Positions 42,656 to 51,037 of a stretch of 64,000 nucleotides of DNA are shown piece after piece. Positions within the stretch are counted from its first letter, which is position 1; each line of letters opens with the position of its first letter. Location of the stretch: contig DIZF01000065.1 in NCBI GenBank assembly GCA_002427815.1, positions 17,032 to 81,031 of the forward strand, written 5' to 3'. Source of the stretch: Ramlibacter tataouinensis (GTDB lineage Bacteria; Pseudomonadota; Gammaproteobacteria; Burkholderiales; Burkholderiaceae_C). The translations under genes were made by a program, and so were the position numbers. The notes beneath the pieces were generated by a model, which was not told the DNA's origin, made no database searches, and saw nothing but the letters and a program-made list of their open reading frames with translations.

Positions 42656-44511
42656 AATGTCACGCCCATGTTGAAATGCAGTCGCACCCGTTTGGGCTTG
42701 ACGCCGTAGGCGAGGTCGATCTGCAGTGGGCCAAGCGGGCTTTTCCAGCGTACACCGGTGCCCACGCCGAAGACCGGTCGCAGCTGGGCAATGGTGTCGC
42801 TCACGCCGCCCCCGTCGACGAAGAGCGTGCTTTCGAAGTTGGTGACGAGGCCGTTGTGGCGGATCGGCCGCTGCCATTCGACGCTGCCCACCGCCATGTA
42901 ACGGCCCGGCCCGACAACACCGCCGGGAAGCGCGACGCCGATGTCGCGGTAGCCATAGCCACGCACGGTGGTGTCCCCTCCCGTGCGGAACAGCTGCGTG
43001 GACGGCACCCGGGCGGCGGACGAGGCCAGCACCGCGCCGCCTTCGGCGCGCAGCTGCAACCGGCCCGCAGTGAGCGGGCGGATGCCCAGCCAGCGCACGA
43101 CGGTGCGCTGGAACGGGCTCTTGCTGCCGGTCAGCGTCAGGCCGCCGCCCAACTCGACAGCCAGGCCGTAGCCGCTCGAAGGAAAGGGCGTGCGGTCGAA
43201 ATACCGGCCGGTCCACACATAGTTCGCGCTGATCGCCGTACCGTCACCGGTGTCGGCCAGCGGCGCGGTGATGCCGGGGTCGGCCTGCACCGTTGCGCGG
43301 TCGTATTGCACATAGATGTTGCGATCGATGCGGTCGCCCGACCAGCTGCGGCCGACCCGCAAGCGTTGGCCATTGGTGACGAACTGGCCGTCATCGACCC
43401 GTTCGGCGCGGCCCAGCACACCCCAGCGCCAGCCGTCCTCGCCGGGAATAGCGGTCCAGTCGGACTCGATGAACGGCGACTTGCGTTCCAGTTGCAGCTT
43501 GGTGGCAGCGCGCCAGCCGATGCCCGGCACCCGATTGTTGAGGTATTCCACCGACGCGCGCGGGCCGCTGTCGGTTGTCATTCCCAGACCCAGCACCACT
43601 TTGTGTAGCGGCGCTTCGCGCACGTTCACCTGCACCGGCGCGCCGTTCGGGTCGGCCGCGGGATCGACGAAGATGAAGGCCGAGTCGTAGTAGCCGCTGG
43701 CGGCCAGGCGCAACTGCGCCTGCTGGATCTTGTCCCCGTCGTAGAGGCTGCCCTCGGGCAGCCGGGCCAGGCGCGGCACCAGCAACGGGTCGTAGTGGCT
43801 CACCCCGGTCACCTGCATGGGGCCGAGCCGGAACAGCGGGCCCGAGTCGAGCCGCAACCCCAGGTGGGCCCGCCCGGCAGGCGCATCGATATCGGCGAGG
43901 CTGTAACTCACCCGGCCTGCCGGGTAACGCCGCCGGACCAGTTGCCGCAGGGCCGTGGTCTTGGCGCCGTCCCAGTCCTCCTGCGTGAAGCGCTGACCGA
44001 TGGGCAGGCGCCAGCCGCTGCGGATCTCATCGCGCTGCGCGACGGCGGCGGCGTCCGCGCTGTTCCCGATATCGCCCTCGAAGTCCAGTGCGACCTGCGA
44101 GACCAGCGTGGGTGAGCCGGGTTCGACCTCCACCACGATCACCGGCGTGGCGCCCGTGCCCGCTTCGCGCCGGATCGAAATGCGCGGATCGAAAAAACCG
44201 AGCGTGCCCACCAGTTCGCGCACATCTCGCTCGGCCATCACGATCAGCCGGGCCAGTTCGGCGTCGTCCAGGTCGGTGACCTCGCGGTAGCGCCGCAATT
44301 CGAGGTGCCGCTCCAGCAAGGGCTTGACCGAGGCCGGGGCGCGAACCTCGATCGAAAAGGAAGGCCCGGCATGCGCCGGGGCGTCGACCGTCGGGACGGG
44401 CTGTTGCTGCGCCAGCACCGCACCGGCAAGCGTTGCGGCCGCGAGCGCGATAGCCGCCGCTCGTTTACCGGGAAATCGTCCGACGATCCGGGCGATGAAG
44501 GAAGAAAGCAT
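42652..44511 (-). CDS. tamA: Translocation and assembly module outer-membrane component (BamA/Omp85 family)
   Basis: 619 residues. Signal region (MLSSFIARIVGRFPGKRAAA with hydrophobic stretch, cleavage after VLA), three POTRA domains (about 50-290), and a 16-strand bacterial surface-antigen barrel with FRTGGDTTVRGYGYRDIG (VRGF/Y-type L6 loop) and a C-terminal strand ending in Phe (HFNMGVTF). It is paired and coupled with tamB. Start at ATG 44511; ATG 44538 would precede it by nine residues. Confidence 0.92.
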   Translation of the reverse strand: MLSSFIARIVGRFPGKRAAAIALAAATLAGAVLAQQQPVPTVDAPAHAGPSFSIEVRAPASVKPLLERHLELRRYREVTDLDDAELARLIVMAERDVRELVGTLGFFDPRISIRREAGTGATPVIVVEVEPGSPTLVSQVALDFEGDIGNSADAAAVAQRDEIRSGWRLPIGQRFTQEDWDGAKTTALRQLVRRRYPAGRVSYSLADIDAPAGRAHLGLRLDSGPLFRLGPMQVTGVSHYDPLLVPRLARLPEGSLYDGDKIQQAQLRLAASGYYDSAFIFVDPAADPNGAPVQVNVREAPLHKVVLGLGMTTDSGPRASVEYLNNRVPGIGWRAATKLQLERKSPFIESDWTAIPGEDGWRWGVLGRAERVDDGQFVTNGQRLRVGRSWSGDRIDRNIYVQYDRATVQADPGITAPLADTGDGTAISANYVWTGRYFDRTPFPSSGYGLAVELGGGLTLTGSKSPFQRTVVRWLGIRPLTAGRLQLRAEGGAVLASSAARVPSTQLFRTGGDTTVRGYGYRDIGVALPGGVVGPGRYMAVGSVEWQRPIRHNGLVTNFESTLFVDGGGVSDTIAQLRPVFGVGTGVRWKSPLGPLQIDLAYGVKPKRVRLHFNMGVTF

Positions 44512-44624
44512 TGCGGGTGGATGCACAGAACCGGTCACCCGACACTATCGCGTCTTTGCCCCCGCCACGGCGTAGGTCAACGCCGACACTGGGTACTTTC
44601 GACCCCGAAACCGTCGGCGCAGCC

Positions 44625-45665
44625 TCACACCACCACCGGTTCGGGTTCGAGCCGGATGCCGAAACGCTCGTAGACGCTGGTCTGGATGGCGCGTGCCAGA
44701 GTGACCACTTCGCCGCCGGTGACCCCGCCGCGATTGACCAGCACCAGCGCCTGCTTCTCGTAGACGCCGGCGTTGCCCACCGACTTGCCCTTCCAGCCGC
44801 AGGCATCGATCAGCCAGCCGGCCGCCAGCTTGACGCTGCCGTCCGGCATGGGGTAGTGGACGATGCCGGGCTCGCGGGCAATGATGTCCTGGCACTGTTC
44901 GGGCGTCACGGTGGGGTTCTTGAAGAAACTGCCGGCATTGCCGATGACGCGCGGATCGGGCAGCTTGCCGGCCCGGATGGCGCAGACCCAATCGCGGATC
45001 TGGCGCGCCGACGGGTCGCGGATGCCGGTTTCCTGCATCTTTCGCTCCAGGTCCAGGTAGCCCAGCACCGGCTTCCAGGGCTTGGGCAAGCGCAGGCGCA
45101 CACGCAGGATCAGCGCCCGCCCGCCCAGCCCGAAGTCCCCTTCCTGGCCGGCCGCGTGCTTGAACACCGAATCGCGGTAGCCGAACGCGCACTGGGTCTC
45201 ATCCAGGGTGAAAATCTTGCCCGTGAACAGGTCGATCGCATCCAGCGACTCGAAACGGTCCTGCAGTTCCACACCGTAGGCGCCGATGTTCTGCACCGGC
45301 GAGGCGCCCACGGTGCCCGGGATCAGCGCGAGGTTCTCCAGCCCGCCAAAGCCCTGGTCCAGGGTCCAATCGACGAAGTCGTGCCAGTTCTCGCCGGCTC
45401 CCGCTTCCACCACCGTCGCCCGCGGGCCGTCCTCGACCAGACGGCGCCCCATCACCTCGACCTTCAGCACCAGCGGCTTGACGTCTCCGGTGAGGACGAT
45501 GTTGCTGCCGCCGCCCAGCACGAACTTCGGAATCGAGCCCAGTTCGGGGTCGGCCAGCAGTTGCTTGACGTCTTCGGCGCCACGCACCCGCACCAGCGCG
45601 CGCGCCTTGGCGACGATGCCGAAGCTATTGTGCGGCTGCAGGGGTACGTTGCGCTCCACGATCAT
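44625..45665 (-). CDS. murB: UDP-N-acetylenolpyruvoylglucosamine reductase
   Basis: 346 residues, type I MurB. It reduces UDP-GlcNAc-enolpyruvate to UDP-MurNAc with NADPH and FAD. FAD-binding PCMH domain with VLGGGSNIVLTGD and LALIPGTVGASPVQNIGAYG, and a C-terminal substrate domain with the catalytic Ser in GNAGSFFKNP and Glu near the end. Start at MIVERNVPLQPHNSFGI. Divergent from yajQ, only 45 bases apart. Confidence 0.95.
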   Translation of the reverse strand: MIVERNVPLQPHNSFGIVAKARALVRVRGAEDVKQLLADPELGSIPKFVLGGGSNIVLTGDVKPLVLKVEVMGRRLVEDGPRATVVEAGAGENWHDFVDWTLDQGFGGLENLALIPGTVGASPVQNIGAYGVELQDRFESLDAIDLFTGKIFTLDETQCAFGYRDSVFKHAAGQEGDFGLGGRALILRVRLRLPKPWKPVLGYLDLERKMQETGIRDPSARQIRDWVCAIRAGKLPDPRVIGNAGSFFKNPTVTPEQCQDIIAREPGIVHYPMPDGSVKLAAGWLIDACGWKGKSVGNAGVYEKQALVLVNRGGVTGGEVVTLARAIQTSVYERFGIRLEPEPVVV

Positions 45666-45710
45666 GGGAGAATTGTCGCATCTGCACATCGCATCCCCGG
45701 GGGAAAGCTC

Positions 45711-46196
45711 ATGCCTTCATTCGACACAGTCTGCGAACCAAACATGGTGGAGGTCAGGAACGCGGTCGACAACGCGGCCAAGGAGATCGCCACCCGTTTC
45801 GACTTCAAGGGCACCTCGGCCGCCCTGGAGCTCAAGGAAAAGGAAATCACCTTGTTCGGGGATGCGGCGTTCCAGCTCGGCCAGGTGGAAGACATCCTCA
45901 CCAGCAAGCTGGTCAAGCGCAACGTCGACGTTCGTTTCCTGGACAAGGGCGAGGTGCAGAAGATCGGCGGCGACAAGGTCAAGCAGGTGATCAAGGTGCG
46001 CAACGGCATCGAAACCGAGCAGGCCAAGAAGATCACGCGGCTGGTCAAGGACAGCAAGCTCAAGGTTCAGGCGGCAATCCAGGGCGACGCGGTGCGCATC
46101 AGCGGTGCCAAGCGCGACGACCTCCAGGCCGCTATGGCGCTGATCCGCAAGGAAATCGACGACGTCCCGCTCTCCTTCAACAACTTCCGCGACTAG
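45711..46196 (+). CDS. yajQ: YajQ family nucleotide (cyclic di-GMP)-binding protein
   Basis: 161 residues, MPSFDTVCEPNMVEVRNAVD start and two ferredoxin-like halves (FDFKGTSAALELKEKEITL; KITRLVKDSKLKVQAAIQGD), full length. Homologues bind cyclic di-GMP and act as transcription or translation cofactors in Xanthomonas and Pseudomonas. A strong AAAG/GGGG purine run precedes ATG 45711. The longer ORF in this frame is antisense to murB. Confidence 0.95.
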   Translation: MPSFDTVCEPNMVEVRNAVDNAAKEIATRFDFKGTSAALELKEKEITLFGDAAFQLGQVEDILTSKLVKRNVDVRFLDKGEVQKIGGDKVKQVIKVRNGIETEQAKKITRLVKDSKLKVQAAIQGDAVRISGAKRDDLQAAMALIRKEIDDVPLSFNNFRD

Positions 46197-47021
46197 ATGA
46201 GCCCCCACGCTTGCGGCCAGGGCCGCTGCGCTGCCCCCCAAGGGGGCCCTCGCACCTTGGGGCGACGCTGCGAAGCGTTGTGCGCGCAGCTGTACAGCGA
46301 AGCAGCGTCATTGCCGCCCTGCGCCTGGTTCGCTACGCAGACCAACGGCTCCGGGCGGCCCGGCGGTGCTCAGGGCTTCGTTGGCGCATGCGTCTTCGTG
46401 CTGCTGCTGCTGGCCTGCACCGCCGCGTCGGCCCAATCGGTGGCGCTGCAAGGCATGCTGGGCAGCAGCGCGCTGTTGATCGTGAATGGCGGCGCGCCCA
46501 AGGCGGTGGCAACGGGTGCTACCCACCAGGGGGTCAAGGTCATCTCCACCTCGGGTGACCAGGCGGTGGTCGAAATCGAGGGCAAACGCCACACCTTGCG
46601 CGTGGGTGAGGCGCCGGCCAGCGTCGGCGGCACGGGCGGCGCCAGCGCGCGCGGCAACCGGATCGTGCTTACGGCCGGCAGCGGCGGCCACTTCATGACC
46701 CAGGGCGCCATCAACGGCCAGGCGGCGAATTTCGTCGTGGACACCGGAGCCACCATGGTGGCCATGGGCGCCGCCGATGCCGACCGCCTGGGCTTGAACT
46801 ACAAGGCCGGCCAGCCGGGCTACTCCACCACCGCCAACGGCGTTGCCCCGGCCTGGCGCATCAAGCTCGGCTCGGTGCGCGTGGGCGATGTCGAAATCTA
46901 CGACGTCGACGCGATGGTCACGCCCCAGCCCATGCCCTTCGTGCTGCTGGGCAACAGCTTCCTCACCCGCTTCCAGATGAAGCGCGAAAACGACCAGATG
47001 GTGCTGGAGCGCCGGTACTGA
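46197..47021 (+). CDS. Retropepsin-like aspartic protease (TIGR02281-like)
   Basis: Up to 274 residues. The recognisable part begins at a hydrophobic export signal (VFVLLLLACTAASAQ, about 65-80). A beta-rich prodomain and a single-lobe retropepsin domain follow, with catalytic Asp in NFVVDTGATMVAMGAADA, flap region and LLGNSFLTRF at the end. It is probably a periplasmic clan-AA protease acting as a homodimer. The first 60 codons lie inside a dispersed repeat (46198-46376) and are likely not native. A GTG at 46398 is a possible but short alternative start. It is coupled to yajQ by adjacency and followed 14 bases later by an MFS gene. Confidence 0.82.
   Translation: MSPHACGQGRCAAPQGGPRTLGRRCEALCAQLYSEAASLPPCAWFATQTNGSGRPGGAQGFVGACVFVLLLLACTAASAQSVALQGMLGSSALLIVNGGAPKAVATGATHQGVKVISTSGDQAVVEIEGKRHTLRVGEAPASVGGTGGASARGNRIVLTAGSGGHFMTQGAINGQAANFVVDTGATMVAMGAADADRLGLNYKAGQPGYSTTANGVAPAWRIKLGSVRVGDVEIYDVDAMVTPQPMPFVLLGNSFLTRFQMKRENDQMVLERRY
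46198..46376 (+). repeat. Dispersed palindromic repeat element (GAGCCCCCACGC type)
   Basis: Begins GAGCCCCCACGC immediately after the yajQ stop, contains a hairpin GCCCCC/GGGGGC (46233-46247) and ends GGGCGGCCCGGCGGTGCTC. The core CCCCCACGCT...CGCTGCCCCC recurs, inverted, at 55349-55404, and CGCTGCCCCC again in the ligase insertion (54449-54458). GC-rich elements of this kind are common between genes in Comamonadaceae. Confidence 0.65.
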
Positions 47022-47035
47022 CCGACTCGCGATCG

Positions 47036-48646
47036 ATGCCGGAAACAAGCCCCGAGATTGTGGCCCCACCGGCCGCCGACGACTCGCGTTCGGCGCTGGC
47101 GCCGTTGCGCCGGCCGGTATTCCGCATGCTCTGGTTCACCTGGCTGGCCGCCAACACCACGATGTGGATGAACGACGTGGCCGCGGCCTGGCTCATGACA
47201 TCGCTGGCGCCTTCGCCGCTGTGGGTGGCACTGGTCCAGTCGGCGTCGACTCTGCCGGTCTTCCTGCTGGGGCTGCCCAGCGGCGCGCTGGCCGACATCC
47301 TGGACCGCCGGCGCTATCTCATGGCGACGCAGTTCTGGGTCGCCGGGATCGCCTCCCTGGTGTGCCTCACCGTGTCGATGAAATGGATGACCGCGCCGCT
47401 GCTGCTGGCCATGACTTTCGCCAATGGGATCGGCCTGGCGATGCGCTGGCCGGTGTTCGCCGCGATCGTGCCGGAGCTGGTGCCGCGGCCGCAGCTGCCA
47501 GCGGCGCTGGCCCTCAACGGCGTGTCGATGAATGCATCGCGCATCATCGGCCCGCTGGTGGCCGGGGCGATCATCGCGGCCTTCGGCAGCGCCTGGGTGT
47601 TCGCGCTCAACGCGGGCCTGTCGCTGATGGCGGGCTTCATCATCATCCGCTGGCGGCGCGAGCACAAGGAAAGCCCGCTGGGCCGCGAGCGCCTGGGCAG
47701 TGCGATGCGCGTCGGCCTGCAGTTCGTCCGGCAGTCCGGGCGGATGCGGGCGATCCTGCTGCGCATCGCGCTGTTCTTCTTTCACTGCACCGCCCTGCTG
47801 GCGCTGTTGCCGCTGGTCGCACGTGCCCTGCCGGGCGGCTCGGCCGGGACCTTCACCGTGCTGCTGGCGTCCATGGGGTCGGGCGCCATCCTGGCGGCGC
47901 TGTCGATCGTGCGCATCCGCAGCCTGATGCCGCTGCAGCAACTGCTGCTCACCGGCACTGCGCTGCAAGCGGCGGCCATGATCGCCGTGGCGTACGCGCC
48001 CAACATCTATGTCGCCGTGCCCGGCATGTTCTTCGCCGGCACGGCCTGGATCACGGTGGCCAACTCGCTCACCGTGGCGGCGCAGATGGGATTGCCCGAC
48101 TGGGTGCGGGCGCGCGGCATGTCGATCTACCAGATGGCCCTGATGGGCTCCACCGCGGCCGGCGCCGCCGTGTGGGGCCAGGTGGCGACCTGGACCGGCA
48201 TCCATCACAGCCTGGCCATCGCCGCCGTCACCAGCGTCGTGCTGATGGCGTTGGCCCAACGCTGGGTGGTGGACCGGGGCATCGAGGAAGACCTGACGCC
48301 CTCGCATGTGTTCAAGGCCCCGCACGCCGAAGCTCCGCCGCGCACCGGGCGCATCCAGGTGAACATCGAATACCGGATCGATCCTGGCCGCAGCGCCGAG
48401 TTCTTGCAGCTGATGCAGGAAAGCCGCCGCAGCCGGATCAGCCACGGCGCGCGCGACTGGCAACTGCTGCTGGACCTCTACGATCCCGGCCGCATCGTCG
48501 AGCAGATCACCGATGAGTCCTGGATCGAGCACCTGCGCCGCTTCGACCGTGTCACGGCCGCCGACGTGCAACTGCGCGACCGCAAGCTGGCTTTCCACAT
48601 CGGCGAGGCGCCGCCGCTGGTGACGCGCTTCCTGATCGAGCGCTAG
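47036..48646 (+). CDS. MFS exporter of the MFS_3 (EntS-like) family
   Basis: 536 residues. Twelve helices occupy about 28-415, with family features LWFTWLAANTTMWMNDVAAAWLM and LPSGALADILDRRRYL (the motif-A loop). A cytosolic C-terminal domain of about 110 residues (GRIQVNIEYRIDPGRSAEFL onward) is typical of PF05977 transmembrane secretion effectors. Relatives export siderophores or drugs; the substrate is unknown. It follows the retropepsin gene by 14 bases. Confidence 0.9.
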   Translation: MPETSPEIVAPPAADDSRSALAPLRRPVFRMLWFTWLAANTTMWMNDVAAAWLMTSLAPSPLWVALVQSASTLPVFLLGLPSGALADILDRRRYLMATQFWVAGIASLVCLTVSMKWMTAPLLLAMTFANGIGLAMRWPVFAAIVPELVPRPQLPAALALNGVSMNASRIIGPLVAGAIIAAFGSAWVFALNAGLSLMAGFIIIRWRREHKESPLGRERLGSAMRVGLQFVRQSGRMRAILLRIALFFFHCTALLALLPLVARALPGGSAGTFTVLLASMGSGAILAALSIVRIRSLMPLQQLLLTGTALQAAAMIAVAYAPNIYVAVPGMFFAGTAWITVANSLTVAAQMGLPDWVRARGMSIYQMALMGSTAAGAAVWGQVATWTGIHHSLAIAAVTSVVLMALAQRWVVDRGIEEDLTPSHVFKAPHAEAPPRTGRIQVNIEYRIDPGRSAEFLQLMQESRRSRISHGARDWQLLLDLYDPGRIVEQITDESWIEHLRRFDRVTAADVQLRDRKLAFHIGEAPPLVTRFLIER

Positions 48647-48653
48647 CTGTCTC

Positions 48654-49094
48654 TTAGCCCGCGTGGCTTTCCGCGGCAGTCCGCCGGGCCACCTCTTCCA
48701 GGTAGCGGACCGTGGCATCGCGGCCAATGGCGAAGGCGCCGGTGACGTGCCCGGCTTCGTCCTTGAGCAGGCCGAAGCTCAGGTCCACGTACAGCCGGCT
48801 GCCGTACTTGTGCTGCGAACGCGTCGTCAGCACACGGCCGTCGTGCCGCACCTGCCCGGTTTCCATCGCGTGACGATAGCCCTCGTTGTGCGCGCGCCTC
48901 AGTTTCTCCGGGACGATCAGGTCGAGGTCGTGGCCGATCGCCTCGGCAGCGGCAAAGCCAAAGATGATTTCTGCGCCGCGGTTCCACAGGCGGATCACAC
49001 CCTCGCGGTCGGCGAAGATGATGGCGTCCTGGGCCTGCTCGACGATGGCGCGGTGCAGACTCGCGCTCAGGCTGTAAGGCGGCGGCCAGTGCAT
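48654..49094 (-). CDS. Single PAS-domain sensor protein
   Basis: 146 residues forming essentially one PAS/PAC domain: VEQAQDAIIFADREGVIRLW, NRGAEIIFGF, EAIGHDLDLIVPEKLRRAHN and GAFAIGRDATVRYLEEVARR. There is no output domain, so it may act as a small stand-alone sensor by protein interaction. It starts three bases after the stop of a MarR regulator on the same strand, which suggests joint signalling, possibly redox or aromatic-ligand sensing. Confidence 0.88.
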   Translation of the reverse strand: MHWPPPYSLSASLHRAIVEQAQDAIIFADREGVIRLWNRGAEIIFGFAAAEAIGHDLDLIVPEKLRRAHNEGYRHAMETGQVRHDGRVLTTRSQHKYGSRLYVDLSFGLLKDEAGHVTGAFAIGRDATVRYLEEVARRTAAESHAG

Positions 49095-49097
49095 GGT

Positions 49098-49547
49098 TCA
49101 GCCTTTCCTCGCCAGGCCACCCAGCACCGGGCCCGGCATGGCCAGCAGGCCCTGGAACGACTCGAGTTCGTCCCGGTGCACACCGGCGAGCGCCTCGACA
49201 CAGCGCTCGCCGCTAGGCGTGAGGCGCACCTCCACCTGCCGCAGGTCACTGGTGCTGGCGCGCCGCCGCACCAGGCCCAGCGATTCGCAGCGCGAAATCA
49301 GTGCGACAACACCGTGGTGCTTGGACTGCAGCCGTTCGGCCAATTCGGTCACGCTGGCCCAGTCCCGGCCCGGAAAGCCCTTGATCTGCAGCAGCAGCTG
49401 GTATTGCAGCGGCGTGACGCCGTGCTCCTGCGCCACCTGTTCGCTGAAACGCAGAAAACGCCGCAGCTGGTAGCGAAACTGCGCCAGCGCTTCGAAGTCG
49501 GCCTTGGCCATCGCACGGCGGCCGGATCGGGGCTGGATCGGGATCAT
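49098..49547 (-). CDS. MarR family transcriptional regulator
   Basis: 149 residues with a winged HTH (VTPLQYQLLLQIKGFPGRDW, SVTELAERLQSKHHGVVALI, then wing RRRASTSDLRQVEVRLT). The assigned ATG lies four bases from a perfect palindrome (49551-49579) that overlaps the divergent promoter region, a clear autoregulatory arrangement. An internal ATG at 49511 (MAKADFEAL) is an alternative start. The operon partner is the PAS protein. Confidence 0.93.
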   Translation of the reverse strand: MIPIQPRSGRRAMAKADFEALAQFRYQLRRFLRFSEQVAQEHGVTPLQYQLLLQIKGFPGRDWASVTELAERLQSKHHGVVALISRCESLGLVRRRASTSDLRQVEVRLTPSGERCVEALAGVHRDELESFQGLLAMPGPVLGGLARKG

Positions 49548-49550
49548 GAG

Positions 49551-49579
49551 GCCAATATATCACGGCATGATATATTGGC
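49551..49579. promoter_or_regulatory. Perfect MarR operator palindrome
   Basis: GCCAATATATCA (49551-49562), CGGCA spacer, TGATATATTGGC (49568-49579): 12-bp perfect arms in otherwise GC-rich DNA. It lies between the divergent MarR gene and a metallophosphoesterase, so one site may control both. Confidence 0.85.
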
Positions 49580-49600
49580 AAGCCCAGCCGCGCCGAGACC

Positions 49601-50365
49601 ATGAAGCTCAACATCCTGTCCGATCTCCACCTGGGGCAAGGCGCGCTGGATCGGCCGACGAACGATGCCGATGTGGTCATCCTGGCCGGCGACATCGCGC
49701 GACCCGGCGAGGCGCTGGCCTGGGCCGCGCCGCTGCGCAAGCCGGTGCTCTACGTGCCGGGCAATCACGAGTTCTACGGCGGCAGCATCGCCGGCACCCT
49801 GCAAAGTCTCAAGGCCCTCAGCACCGGCAGCACCGTGCGGGTCCTGGATGACCAGGAGGTGGTGATCGACGGCGTCCGCTTCCTCGGCTCCACGCTCTGG
49901 ACCGATTTCCGGCTGTTCGGCGATGGCGAGGAACGCACGCAGGCGGTGGCGCAGGCTCTGCGTTTCATGCGCGACTACAGCCGCATCTTCCTGGACGAAG
50001 CGCAGCTGCAGCGCTTCACGCCGCTGGACTCGGCTGCGCTTTTTGCGCGCCATGCCGCCTGGCTGGCGCACCGGCTGGCGCAACCGCACGACGGACCCAC
50101 TGTCGTGATCACCCACCACGCGCCCTCACCGGCCAGCATCCATCCGCGTTTTGCCGGGTCGTTGATCAACGCCTGCTTTGTTTCGGACGCGCAGGCGCTG
50201 GTGGACGGCAGCCGGGTCCAGCTCTGGATTCACGGCCACACCCACGACAGCTTCGACTACCGGCTGAACGGCACGCGGGTGGTCTGCAATCCGCGTGGCT
50301 ATGCCAAGGGCGGTGTGAACGAAAACCCGCAGTTCGACCCCGACTTCATCGCCGAAGTCGCCTGA
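49601..50365 (+). CDS. Calcineurin-like metallophosphoesterase
   Basis: 254 residues. Metal-binding blocks are ILSDLHLG (DxH, residues 5-12), VVILAGDIARPG (GD), LYVPGNHEFYG (GNHE), THHAPSP and the C-terminal IHGHTHDSFDY (GHxH). It hydrolyses a phosphoester with a dinuclear metal centre; the substrate is unknown. It is divergent from marR across the palindrome, so expression is likely MarR-controlled. Confidence 0.92.
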   Translation: MKLNILSDLHLGQGALDRPTNDADVVILAGDIARPGEALAWAAPLRKPVLYVPGNHEFYGGSIAGTLQSLKALSTGSTVRVLDDQEVVIDGVRFLGSTLWTDFRLFGDGEERTQAVAQALRFMRDYSRIFLDEAQLQRFTPLDSAALFARHAAWLAHRLAQPHDGPTVVITHHAPSPASIHPRFAGSLINACFVSDAQALVDGSRVQLWIHGHTHDSFDYRLNGTRVVCNPRGYAKGGVNENPQFDPDFIAEVA

Positions 50366-50370
50366 AGCGA

Positions 50371-50400
50371 AGGGCGCGGCCGGGCCCGCCCTCTTTCTTT
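50371..50400 (+). terminator. Probable imperfect terminator after the phosphoesterase
   Basis: AGGGCG ... CGCCCT outer stem around a GC-rich inner part, followed by CTTTCTTTC. Stem imperfect, hence modest confidence. Confidence 0.4.
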
Positions 50401-50409
50401 CAGGTTCCG

Positions 50410-50439
50410 TGTCACCTTTGCGCGGCACGTCGCGTCTAA
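50410..50439 (+). promoter_or_regulatory. ECF-type promoter candidate
   Basis: TGTCACC (50410-50416) and CGTCTAA (50433-50439), 16 bases apart, about 25 bases before a sigma-factor ATG. This matches the general form of autoregulated ECF promoters (-35 with CACC/AAC-type core, -10 CGTC). Inference. Confidence 0.4.
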
Positions 50440-50461
50440 CGACAAAGAAAGCGAGAACGCG

Positions 50462-51016
50462 ATGCCGGCGCCCAGTCACGAACCCTCCAGTCCCCGCGTG
50501 GCCGTCCACGCGGAAAGCGACGTCCAGCTGGCAACCAGCGCCGGCGCGGGCAATGCGATGGCCTTCGAGACCATCGTGCGGCGTCACAACCGGCTGCTGT
50601 TCCGCACCGCCCGTGGCGTGGTGCCGGACGACGCCGAGGCCCAGGACGTGGTGCAGGAAACCTACCTGCGCGCTTTTACGAATCTGCGTGCCTACCGCGG
50701 CGATTCATCGCTGGGAACCTGGCTGGCCCGCATCGCCATCAATGTCGCGCTGAGTTCCCGGCGCAAGAAGGGCCGCCTGATCCAGCTCGAGGACGCAGTC
50801 CCGTCGGCCGACGCGGCCGACCCGGAGGAAGCCATGACCCTGCACACGCCCGACAACGAAGGCCCGGATGCCCGGGCCGAGCGCCAGGAGATGCGCGATT
50901 CGAAGATCGTCTGGAACGCGCGCTCGCTGGACCATTTCCTGCAGGACGAGAGGTTCGGATTGGGCCTGAGCGCCCAGGACATCAACGACCTGGCTCAGTA
51001 CCTGAAGTCGCTGTGA
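50462..51016 (+). pseudogene. ECF sigma factor lacking region 4, fused in frame to a foreign C-terminus
   Basis: 184 codons. Region 2 is complete (AFETIVRRHNRLLFRTARGV, AQDVVQETYLRAFTNLRAYR, GTWLARIAINVALSSRRKKG). The linker reaches GPDARAERQEM. There the family normally continues into region 4 (-35 binding HTH). Instead it ends NARSLDHFLQDERFGLGLSA and DINDLAQYLKSL, which looks like the last helix of a c-type cytochrome domain. The simplest reading is a deletion joining two neighbouring genes in frame (junction about 50893-50905). Without region 4 it should not work as a normal sigma factor, though it could still bind core polymerase. Confidence 0.72.
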
Positions 51017-51037
51017 CGAAGCGCTTGTGCGTGGCGT

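Noticed and set aside
42656..43216. N-terminal extension of tamB into tamA
   Set aside because: Residues before the membrane helix do not resemble TamB and lie over the tamA barrel codons.
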